DNA from: Gnetum montanum
Taxonomy: Eukaryota > Streptophyta > Gnetopsida > Gnetales > Gnetaceae
DNA: 64,000 bases
NCBI GenBank assembly: GCA_015680685.1
Contig: MNCI01020799.1
Coordinates: 6,113 to 70,112, forward strand
Reading direction: 5' to 3'
Both the position numbers and the translations under genes were made by a program. The notes beneath the pieces were generated by a model. It was not told where the DNA came from. It worked only from the letters and a program-made list of their open reading frames with translations, and did not search any database. Of this stretch, positions 47,364-57,903 are shown piece by piece. Positions within the stretch are counted from its first letter, which is position 1. The number at the start of each line of letters is the position of its first letter.

Positions 47364-49305
47364 GAAAGGAAATGTTGGGAACGATGTAGAAGAATTTGGC
47401 CTTTTGGACAAGTATGTTTATGTCTTCCATAGGTAAGTTTACTCTAGCTAAATCTATTTTCTCTAGCATTCTCATTTATAGTGCATTGGTTTTTAATTCC
47501 CTAGCCCAATTTGTGTTGCAAGTCAATTAGATAATATAATGAATTTTTTCTCAACATCTATCCATATGGCTAGAAAAAGTAATGTAGGTGTTGAATGTAT
47601 TTTATCAATCAATAGAGCTTGAAGTCATTTGGAACAAGATAGAGCTTCTTCATCTAGGATGCTTGACAAAAATATTTGAGCATATTAGGAATATTTTTTG
47701 ATATACTTTTGGCTCACTCCTAGCTACCTATTTGGAGCAGTGTTTATTCTATAAACAAAATCAACTAATAGTTGGGAGTGCATGTTGGCAAAGATGCAAA
47801 AGAAGTTAGCCTCTTGGAGAGGTATGTTTATGTATTTTGTAGGTAAGTTAACTCTAGCTAAATCTATTCTCTCGAGCATTCTCATTTATAGTGCATTGAT
47901 TTTCAATTCCCTAGCCTAATTTGTATTGCAAGTTAACTAGATTGTGAGGATTTTTCTTTCATCTGGTGGAAAGGAGCATCACTGATTTCATTAATTTCTT
48001 GGAATAATGTGGCTATCCCAGATCATGCAAGTGGTTGTCGACTTCTAAATTTTAGGATGTAGGCTTACATTCTAGCTGCTAAGTTAGCTTGGGAAGGTTT
48101 GGTCCTGGGAAAACAAGCCTTAGGTTAATTTTTTTTGAATTTGCTATTCTAATTTGTGAACTTGTCTAGCTAGAGCCTTGAAGATATCGAAAATCACTAG
48201 GAGATGATGAAATTTCCTTCATTCACTTAGGTGTTGGAAATTTTGGGAATAAAACATTCTAGTGGAAGTTCTTCTAGTAGGATAAGCTCATAAAAAATGA
48301 TTAGAATTTTTTTTAAAGTAGTCAAGTTATTGCACTGAGGTCTAGGGGCACATGTAAAGGTTTAGTAAGAGGTAGTGGAGAATTCCATTAGTCTTTCATG
48401 ATGACAACAAACATGGCCAATTCACCAAAATTCTTAACATCTTTAAAAGACATAGCCCCCATAATTTAGCCCATGAAGATACCTTACATTTTGCTTTGAC
48501 AAATTACAGACAATGGATCTCATGTTTTTATAGGTAATACTTTACCAAAATAAGGGGATTGAGCCTTATTTAAAGGTTGCATTGTAGAACAAACATGAGA
48601 TTTTTTGCTTGGTTATTGGCTCATCATGTAGTGCTTACTTACAAAAAACTCTAGTAATAGGGTTTTGCCATGACCTTTTAGTATATCCTTTGCTATAAGT
48701 AGATTGAAACTATAACACACCTTTTTAAGAAATATTTTTTTACAAAGGCTATAGTTTGATTTGTGTGCATGTACACGAGGATCCTATGGGATCAATGTTG
48801 GGTAATGATTATAGAACAGCTCATCATTCAAAGCCACTTGCATGAAATTTAATTATGGATGGAGATTACCTAGGAGACTTGGCTAGAGCAGAATGGTCAT
48901 ACTTCTTTTGCAAAGTGCCTAAACTCTTCCTATAAATATGTCTCTAAAGCATTCACCAAATTTTACTTATGGAAAAACATCCATGAATGCACAATGACAA
49001 TGTTGAACATTCATGACTTCTTGCAAGATGAACCAATGTGGCCCTCATAAACTGTATGTTCTTTTACTTTTATGAATATGCATAACCTTTGTTTTAAATG
49101 AACTTTATAATGTTGCACATGAATTTTTTTTTATTTTTCATTTCAAAGCCCTCTAAGAATACTTATGGCTTTTTGATTGGTATGGGTGTTCATTTGTCTT
49201 GTTGGAGGATCTTCTACCCTCCATGATGATACTACTATTGTAATTGATGATTTGTGGGTTCACCCCTCTCATTATATAAATGATCAAACTTTTCTTTAAA
49301 AAAAA
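47364..49305 (+). pseudogene. LINE RT units 2-3, C-terminal part and 3' end
   Basis: Unit 2 resumes after the N and ends near 47535. Unit 3 runs 47541-47960 and again contains KKLASWRGMFM (about 47805). It passes into WWKGASLISLISWNNVAIPD (47975-48035), the segment that follows RT in plant LINEs, then LAAKLAWEGL. A possible zinc-ribbon-linked part lies further on, strongly decayed. The last kilobase is non-coding and ends in the A-run. Frameshifts and stops occur throughout. Confidence 0.72.
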
Positions 49306-49320
49306 ATGCTATCCACACAC
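49306..49320 (+). repeat. Target-site duplication of the LINE, right copy
   Basis: Directly follows the A-run of the LINE. Confidence 0.9.
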
Positions 49321-49920
49321 ATCATCATAACAAAGTAAACTTACATGCATTGCCATAAAGCTTAAAATGAAAATCCATGGAAGTTGGATTGTTACACCTA
49401 TCATGTTAATCATGAGATTTTAGCCTAGTGCTAAGACTTGTAATTTGGTAACTTCAAGTTATAAATTCAATTTTAGTGGAAAACACTAAGTTATAAAGTT
49501 ATAATTTGACTATAATTCCTTTTCAACCCCCTCCCTCCCTCATCTCGCTCCCCACCTTTCCTTCCTTAAAATCAAATTACCAATCATGTTTCTTTATCCC
49601 AGTTACTAATTATGTTAAAATTTAATGACAAGCAACATTATCTTGGCCAAATATAAATTTACAAGCTGGTAAGGAAAAACTTGTGATGCCTTCTTTCAGT
49701 GATGTTGATGCAAGTAAACCACTTTAATTTGTTCTTTATGATGATATTTATGAATTATTGGTTGTTGATCATTCTTCACAATATGTGTTTATTCAAATTT
49801 TGAGTTACCTATCTCGTAATTGAAGTTTCATTTCATAATTAAATGATGTGATGAAAAAGCATGATATCCAAGTCCTTCATGCTAACTATTATTCTCATTT
49901 TTTTCTACTTATTGAGTTAG
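49321..49920. other. Flank between LINE and element F
   Basis: AT-rich. From about 49690 a broken frame with a few conserved-looking runs (MPSFSDVDASKPL) can be followed to F and perhaps resumes after F at 55974. I cannot assign it. Confidence 0.45.
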
Positions 49921-50825
49921 TGATGAGTGGCTAGGTACCCCTACACTCAACCATACGAATACAACTGTTCACACACGAATCGATCGAACTCCGCAGATGA
50001 ACTAGTTGTGGTATCTAAATAGTTACTCGTTGATTGAAATTCGTTGTCTTCCCACCTAGACTAGTATTTGCTTTGTCACATATGATTTAGTCTAGAGTGA
50101 GGTATATGATATGATCCTAAACTAGTGCTACTCCTAGAGGCAATGGAAAATAACTTTGTTTTAAACTAAGAGGGAGTGGGAGAAGAGAATCTAAGCTAGC
50201 CTAAGTGCAATGAGTATCCATCCTTAATCATCCATACACATCTAGGACCTCATGTATTGCTTTTGGGATTACCAAGTGTATATTACTTGAGCACTCCTAA
50301 ATACGCTATTGGGTTACCAAGTAGTCACACTTAAATGCTTGCGATTAAGTCGTACTCATTCTGTGTTTAATAACAAGGATAGTAAATGACGGTAAATGAA
50401 GAGTAATTAGGAAATAATAAATAATAATAAAAATTAAATAACTAAAACTAAATGAATGCTTCAATGATGAAGTAATCTCGATCTTTATTGCTAGTCATGT
50501 GCGTGTCCAAGTATGTCACACTCGAATAAAGGTTCCGTACAATTACAATCATCACACTGCGGGCATGCATTGAGGAAAGGGTTGAGATGAACTAAAAATG
50601 AACAAAAAGACTCTACTCTAACACTACTTACCTCTAACTCCTCTTCCTATATGCCAAAATGTGTATTTATAGGCTTACACAGGAGCCACAATATCATGTA
50701 TCTGATATCGTTACCTAGGTCACGAAATCGTGTACCTAATATTGAGGGTTTGATATCAAGGGTCTGATATCAGCACCTCGTTAACAAGGGTCTGATATTA
50801 GAACTTGACAAACCATGATTCATCA
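49921..50825 (-). repeat. 3' LTR of F
   Basis: 905 bp, about 42 bp shorter than the 5' LTR because of fewer U3 repeat units. Confidence 0.94.
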
Positions 50826-50838
50826 TATCCCCACGACT
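50826..50838 (-). other. Polypurine tract of F
   Basis: AGTCGTGGGGATA on the minus strand, next to the 3' LTR. Confidence 0.87.
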
Positions 50839-50989
50839 AAATAACAACTCATCCTCGAGTTAAAGAAAGTGAGGAATAAGCTCAATTAATTACATAGTGG
50901 ATAGGTATGGGATTATTGACTAACTAGAAATTTATTCATGCCATAGTGAAAAATAAAATACAACCCAATTGGGAAATAGACACAAAAAT

Positions 50990-51421
50990 TACAAAATTTA
51001 TTGGAATTCATGTAGTTCCTGGTGGTAGTGGCTCCTCCACGGGTGCCTTTCCTTTGTCCTATGCTTCAAGCTTCTGAGATTGATATCGTTGAAGAAGCAC
51101 CTAACGTTTCTTCTCTTCTATCCAAGGATTATGAGTCATCCATGCTGATGTTCCAATGTTTGATGGAGTTGGCACTTCCCATGGACACGACATTTGTGGG
51201 AACACTTGATTGGCCTTGACATGCCATGTCACAAATAGTCGTCATTCCTCTTCATAGGCTTGAGGCCTTGACCTCTCCACCTTTTGCTTGGCTAGATTGT
51301 GTAGTGATAGGAGTTCCCTTATGGATGTTGGATGATTGTGCCTCCTACTCCACATGTTTTGCATAAGGTCCTTAGTTACACTTTGAGAAGGTCCTCCTTG
51401 TTGTTCTCTTTTAGGAACCAT
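50990..51421 (-). pseudogene. F short 3' ORF, deletion derivative of the D ORF
   Basis: From ATG 51421 it reads MVPKREQQGGPSQS, then a shortened middle, AYEEE (about 51255), a stop, FVTWHVKANQVFPQ and KGKAPVEE. It has the same two ends as the C1 ORF and lacks the same large middle of D. Two or three stops are present. Confidence 0.7.
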
Positions 51422-52854
51422 CTATAATCACACAAGGATCAATTAGTAGTAAGGTTATTGAAAGAAGTTCAATTATTTTTTACCTTACTCATTGCCTTTA
51501 ATAAATGTTGAATTGTTTTCTTAGTATGATTTTAGAGTTAGAAATTTTTTTCAAGGAAGTTTCCCTAAAAGTTTAATGTCAGACTTGATTTGTTTAGGTG
51601 ACACATAAAAGAACATGTAATGGTTTTGAGAAACGTTTGATAAAATGATGACAAAGGAAAGAATAGATTTGGCAATGAAGTACTCAGAAGGTATAAAATG
51701 ATGTGGTGGTGTGCAACAAGTATAAATTACAAAAGTCACGCAAGTGGATCCTCCCCAAAGTAGGTTCCAACCTATAATTCCCTTGCGTAACCACACCTTG
51801 AAATTTCTATAGGCACTATAAGGGTTAAATGTAATCTACATGGATGCAACAAAACACACACATGTTAAATACCACTGCGACGAGGTATGAATTCTATGCC
51901 ACATAAGACACAAGTTAGAAATACTTAGATAGTGAGATGAAACGAATCGTAGAAGGGATTGTAGAGATCGGGACATGAGGTAATTCACCTAGGGCACAGT
52001 GAATCTTGAGTGTAGGGTGTGATTAATGTGTCATTAGCCCATCGCTCTAAAATCAAGACCAAGTCCATTCCTTTGATCAGTGACATTGCATTGTTTCATC
52101 CAATGATGGACAACCATAAGAGTACCATGACAACAGGGTGTACGATCACTTGGCATTTTGTCCAAGGGAGGAGTGACTTGGAATTTCTTTGCTGCACACA
52201 TGTTTTGTTTGTTTTTTTCTTTTCTTTATGTTTTTCTCTCATTTTATTTTTTTTCTAGCCACTTTGGCACTTTGTTTTCTCCAATAGTGAACTGGAGAAG
52301 CCACCAACCTTCAGGCATGGATGCATGTCTTTCCAATGGGACTCCCAGAACAATATTGAGTTTTATTATTGAGTGCCTTTATTACTCTTACTCTCATTTT
52401 TCATTAGATCTACAAGGATCTTAGTACAACCAGGCTCCATGATAGCACCTATAGATGTCACCAAAAAGAATCCACAAGTCCCCTTGATGTCACACCCTAG
52501 CCATTCCCTCTTAGTCCATCATTTTTCACTCTAGGCATAATGAGCATAAAATTACTTTTAAGTTTTCATGATGACAGGAATATCATCGTACCCAGAGTAG
52601 AACCTCTTATTAATAGAATGGGTGGGTGGATGTTGTAGGCTTACTGTCCAAATAATTAGTTACCTGAGACTTGATAGCATAGAACAACACCTCAACCAAA
52701 AAGTCACATGAGTGCTTTATTCATAGATGAGATTACCCACAAAAAGATAAAACAATAAATTAGAAATGAAAAACTAGAAAACAAAAAACTGGAAAACAAA
52801 AAATTGTAAAATTAAAGAAAAAGAAAAATATTTACTAATTTTACTTGTTAGAAT
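51422..52854 (-). other. F spacer between gag and 3' ORF
   Basis: An A-rich (T-rich on the coding strand) stretch at 52740-52850, and the shared block at 51741-51763 (reverse complement of CTTTGGGGAGGATCCACTT). It ends with an acceptor-like TGTGTGATTATAG on the minus strand directly before ATG 51421. Confidence 0.6.
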
Positions 52855-54889
52855 GGAGGATATCCCCCATAACTAAATAGTTGAGCATGGCTAGAATTAA
52901 TAAATGGAAAATGTGGATCCATGCATGTTGGAAATGTTGGGGATTGATCATATCCAAACTATCAGGTGTCTTTTGAGGTGGTGGTAGGAATATACCCAAA
53001 TTGGGGTTCACACACTTGATTGTAGTAGGCATAGTGGGGTAGATTATTAGATGTGGTCATGTGATAGGGAGCTGACCCACTATGACACTCGTGACCATAA
53101 GATGGTATGCAAGGATCAATATGTCTTCCTATGTGGTTATATTCATTGGGCCACATAGTTTTTGGAGTGTTGGTTGGTGGCTCGGATAAGGTAACAAGAG
53201 GCATTGGGTTCAAAGGGGAAGATGCATCACAATGCTAGACTTGTGTTGAGTTGGTGGATGTAGTGGTTTTAGAAATGTGCTATTTCTTTCTATGGTTATG
53301 CCTAAAGAAAGGATGCTTCTGAAATTGTGGAGAGTCTCCACTACTATTGATAGTAGCAACACAAGTAACATTTGTAGGTTGGTGCTATGGTGAAAAACCT
53401 TCTGGCACAATTGGTGGTGATGTAGAAGGAGGTGAAGGATGAGAATATTGAGGGTGAGGAGAAGTGCAAGGAACATGAGCTGGTGATCTTATGGAAAAGG
53501 ACATGGGTTGATAGTACTTAGGAGAATGATAATGATGTGGTGAGATAGAGGATGTTGACCCAATTCTGGAAACAAGATGCTGAACATAATAAGCACTTGG
53601 GTTTAGATGGTAGGAAGGGTGTGACTAGTTTGATGGTGACCTCCCCCATGATTGGGATTTTTTCCATTGTGATTGAACATAGTATTTTTGTACAAACTCT
53701 AGATGTAACATTCCTCCCCAATGCTCATGTAAATGTGACAAGATTAGGCATTAACCTTTGGGGTGATCGTATAGGCAAATTTTACATTAATATGTATGAT
53801 TAATAGTTGAGTTCTTATCCTTATTCTCTTCAACCCTTCTTTCTGATTATCTAAAGGTGTTCTATCCTACTTCTTGGTTCATCGTGGTTCTACCTCTAAT
53901 AGTGTTGGCATATTCTCCACATTTTTCATGTATCCATTTTGTCATCTTACTAATCTTTGCCTCAATTTCATCTAGTGATTATAGTATTGGCAAAGATGAT
54001 TCACCTCCTTGAGGTGAGTTGATTTCTCCTCTTCATGATCATGGACCTTTGCTATTTTGAGATTTTGATCTTGTTGAGAGCTTTCAACATTATCCTATTT
54101 AGCTAGTTCTCCTTCTTCTTTTGCTACCTGCTTAATAAGCTCTTAGAATTGGTGGGTTCATAGCTTGTATAGTTGACCTCAGGCATACATCCCTAGGGTC
54201 TCCCTTGTTTCATTACAGAGCCCATCTATGATGTGATACATTAGCCTTTCCTTAGAGAACCCATGGCATGGGTAATTATTTAACAATGAATATTATCTTT
54301 CTAAGGCCATATCCAAGGGTTCATGTTGCTCTTATTTCCACTCTTGGATTTGTCTCCTCAAGGCTAACACTCTTGCATAAGTTTGATATCTTTCATTGAA
54401 GAGTTCTACCATTGTTAGCCAACGTTGAATTGATTTTGGTCTTAAGGACCTATACCATACTTTTGATTGGCCAATGAGTGTCAGAGGAAAGAACTTAAGT
54501 TTTTTCCATCCATTATCAATATTTTTCCATACACAGGCATCATGGAAGGCTTGTAAATGATGTTGCGGATCCAAATCATAACCTCCTAAAAACTTGGGAA
54601 AGTTGTTTAAATCAAGCCTGGGTAGATGGCTTTCCTTACGATGCCTGCGGGATATTTGAACATCCTCTTGTATATGCATTAGGGTCTTAGTGGCTAGCAA
54701 GGATTCATCGTCACTAGGTAGGTTATGAATTTTGGAGTTGGGATGATGTTGTATTTGTTTATGTATATAGGATACCCTTGCATTAGATTGGGTACTCCAA
54801 ACTTCATCTTCATCATCATATAATTCGTTGGTTCTCCAATGAATTGCCTTACTAGTTGTTGCATTATCATAGTCTTGTGAGAGATACAT
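52855..54889 (-). pseudogene. gag: F gag
   Basis: ATG 54889 opens 185 codons, the longest intact N-terminal gag here. These are MYLSQDYDNATTSK, an acidic LYDDEDEVWS, then the core LDLNNFPKFLGGYDLDPQ, HHLQAFHDACVW, KKLKFFPLTLIGQSKVW and FNERYQTYARVLALRRQIQEWK, ending at a stop at 54332. The frame continues with interruptions through the remaining core. The knuckle region lies around 53740-53810, with several motif residues changed, and the Pro/His-rich tail follows (53210-52870). The protein would package element RNA. Confidence 0.87.
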
Positions 54890-55002
54890 TGTTATGAATT
54901 GTGTGTGAGTTATTTACAGTTAGTTTTTTTCTAAAAGATATATCATTAATGTTTCTTTACAACGATCTTGGATGATATAACTAATCTAGATAATTAGCAC
55001 CA

Positions 55003-55020
55003 TCCCCAAAAACAGTGCCA
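55003..55020 (-). other. Primer-binding site of F
   Basis: Reads TGGCACTGTTTTTGGGGA on the minus strand, tRNA-Asp type with changes, one base from the LTR. Confidence 0.83.
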
Positions 55021-55021
55021 A

Positions 55022-55968
55022 TGATGAGTGGCTAGGTACCCCTACACTCAACCATACGAATACAAGTGTTCACGCATGATCCAGTCGAACTCCATAGATG
55101 AACTAGTTGTGGTATCTAGATAGTTACTTGTTGATCATAGTTTGCTATCTTCTCACCTAGACTAGTATTTTCTTTGTCATGTATGGTTTAGTCCAGAGTA
55201 AGGTGTATGATATGATCCTAAACTAGTGTTACTCCTAGAGGTAATGGAAAATAACTTTGTTTTAAACTAAGAGGGAGTGGGAGAAGAGAATCTAAGCTAG
55301 CCTAAGTGTGATGAGCATTCATCCTTAATCATTTGTACACATCTTGGACCTCATGTACTACTTCTGGGATTACCAACCATATATTACTTGAGCACTCCTA
55401 GATACGCTATTGGGTTACCAAGTAGTCACACTTAAATGCTCATGATTAAGTCATACTCATTTCGTGTTTAATAATAGGGATAGTAAATGAGGGTAAAGGA
55501 AGAGTAATTAGGAAATGATAAATAACAATAACAATTAAATAACTAAAACTAAATGAATGTTGCAATGATGAAGTAATCTCAATCTTTATTGCTGGTCATG
55601 TGCGTGTCCAAGTACATCACACTTGAATAAAGGTTTCATACAATTACAATCATCACACTGTGGGCATGCACTAAGGAAAGGGATGAGATGAACTAAAAAT
55701 GAACAAAAAGACTCTACTCTAATACTACTTACTTCTAACTCCTCTTCCTGTGTGCTCAATTGTGTATTTATAGGCTTACATAGGAGCCATGATATCATGT
55801 ATCTGATGTCGTTACTTAGGTTGTGCTATCACGTACCCGATATTGAGGGTCCAATATCGGGGGTCTGATATTGAGGGTTTGATATCAAGGGTATGATATT
55901 AGCACTTGGTTAACAAGGTTCCGATATCTAGGGTTCGATATTAGCACTCGACAAACCACAATTCATCA
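55022..55968 (-). repeat. 5' LTR of F
   Basis: 947 bp. The U3 (about 55788-55950) has about seven GATATC/GATATT units with a 14-16 bp period, more than the 3' LTR of the same element. Confidence 0.94.
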
Positions 55969-56807
55969 GTTAGATAATGCTTCGGTAGTGTAGTGTGCCC
56001 TAGGTATAGGGTCTTTTATACATAAGCATGTAGTGTTCGTCATTCATAAGTGGAGTCTAAATTTAATGTTCACTCTAAAGAATATGGTAAAGTTCCATGT
56101 TTTGTCAAGTCATATAATCTTCAGTTGATTTTTTAGAAAGTTAAGCAGGAAATTATTAGTCTTTTAATTTCCATTAAGTATATGAAGTTTATTCACCAAC
56201 TTTTGGTTATCAATATCAAGGAAATTTTTTTAATGCTTATCTTTTTTTGCTCAAGAAAAAAGATTCTAAAGAAAGGAAAAAATGTATTAAAGATGCAAAT
56301 TTAAAAAAAAACTATATGAAGTTGAAGATATGAAAAGTCAAGTTAATGTCAACGATAAGAATGATCAAATGAAAATAAAGAATCTAGAGAAGATAAAAGC
56401 TTCAATGTTTATTTTTTTCATATTAAACAAAGTATGAAGCAACCTAGGAAGATAGCTCATAAGGTACATTTTTCCTTTTTTGATAAGAATACTATTAACC
56501 TAAAAATTATAACTAGTATTGTCAAGAAGGTTATAGTTGGATAGTAAACATTCTTGATGTGAGATCAATAACAAGAAATGAGGTGAATATCTTCTACTAG
56601 TGGTATTACTTTCTCACTTTGAAACAAATATTAGTATTAAGCTATCACTCTCTATCTTTAATCTTTTTGCTATTGTAAGTTAAAGCATGAATATAGAATA
56701 GTGATGTAAAGGTTCTTAGTAGTTGGAATTTCTTCTGTACTAACAATTAATTTTCTTTACTTATTTTTAAAGTATTAATTGTAATATTGTATACTTGAGT
56801 AGACAGT
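55969..56807. other. Flank between F and G
   Basis: AT-rich with no recognised gene. A broken frame near 55980-56110 may continue the one seen at 49690-49920. It ends with ACAGT, the left target copy of G. Confidence 0.45.
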
Positions 56808-57767
56808 AGACGCGATATGCACAAGCTGCGATATTGCGTACGCGATATCGCGGCCTCCGCGATATCGCGTTGTCCCCTGCGATATCACATACGCGATATC
56901 ACGGTCCGCCTCCAAATCTATAAATAAGAGGCGGCACTCCCCTCATTTGGAATAGTAGGCTAGAAGTAGCGAAGCTCTAGCGGATTGATCACCCCAGAGA
57001 TAGAATATTTTTCCATGTGCCCATAGTAGGAGTCCCCCAAGTGAACGGTTCTTTATTCAAGAAGCTTTGTACCTGAACGCAAGTTGTGTACAGAAATAAA
57101 GACGAGCTTTGTGGATAAACCTTGTAGTACATGAATAGGTTTTATTTAATGTTATTTATTACCTATTGTTAGCGTGGCATGAGTACGACTTGGTTACGAG
57201 CATTGACAAATGTGTATGGCTAACCAAGGAATCGACTACTCATCACGATTAGATCCTCTCACCCTTATCTCCTAGAACGTGGGACGAGTACGACTTGATT
57301 ACGAGCATCTATGAATATGTACGACTAGTCAAGGAATCGGCTGCTCGTCACACTTAGGCTAGTTAGGTGCCTCAGTATGACCACTTCGAGCACGTGCGTT
57401 ATGTGTGGTGATCCCAGTAATGATTAGCGTTTAGTAGCCATAGTTGCATAGTTTAGGGTGTGTACGGTAAGTGGGAACAGATGCTGATGCTAGTTAATTT
57501 AGACTTAGGACATTAGTTAGAGTAGTTAGTTCTCTCAACCCTTCACCCCTTAGCATAGGAGATAAACCAAAAAAGACCAAAAAATCATATACCTCAGACT
57601 TACTTAACCATACACCATGACAACAACAAGTAAGTCTGGGAAGACAATGAATGATTAACCCCAAGTGTTCCATGGGGTGTTTAGGCATTTAGTCTGCGGA
57701 GTTCGACCGGATCGTGCGTGCTACTCGTTTCGTATGGTTGAGTGTAGGGGTACCTCGCCACTCATCA
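56808..57767 (+). repeat. 5' LTR of G
   Basis: 960 bp ending CATCA. It has dense GATATC palindromes (56811-56908) including CGCGATATCGCG, CTATAAATA near 56919 and AATAAAG near 57095. An internal duplication built on GAGTACGACTTG lies at about 57180 and 57290. Confidence 0.9.
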
Positions 57768-57768
57768 T

Positions 57769-57786
57769 TGGCGCCGTTGCTGGGGA
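57769..57786 (+). other. Primer-binding site of G
   Basis: TGGCGCCGTTGCTGGGGA, one difference from the tRNA-Asp complement; the best preserved of the set. Confidence 0.92.
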
Positions 57787-57903
57787 CTAAGTGTTTGTAC
57801 GCAAATTAGAACATTAGGAAATCTTTCACATCGTTGTGAGCCTTAACGAACCTTCGGGTTAATCAAATAAAAATTATATAACGGTGAACAACACACCAAT
57901 AAA

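Larger units (their letters stand above)
35611..49305 (+). mobile_element. 5'-truncated LINE with two nested LTR elements
   Basis: The 15-bp sequence ATGCTATCCACACAC at 35596-35610 is repeated at 49306-49320, right after a run of A that ends the insert (about 49298-49305). This is the signature of target-primed reverse transcription. LINE sequence is present in three pieces: 35611-35798, 43577-44123 and 47364-49305, about 2.7 kb in all, separated by D and E. It starts just upstream of the RT active site, so it was truncated at the 5' end. The pieces contain an RT segment in three tandem copies, followed by the C-terminal part and a 3' untranslated end. Confidence 0.88.
49921..55968 (-). mobile_element. 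Element F: C-family non-autonomous gypsy element, minus strand
   Basis: LTRs at 49921-50825 and 55022-55968 with a perfect 5-bp target duplication GTTAG. The primer site is next to the right LTR and the purine tract next to the left LTR, so the element runs right to left. The interior matches C1 in order: gag, T-rich spacer, shared block, acceptor-like site and short 3' ORF. It has no protease, RT or integrase. It is the reverse-oriented sister of C1, 24 kb away. Confidence 0.95.
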
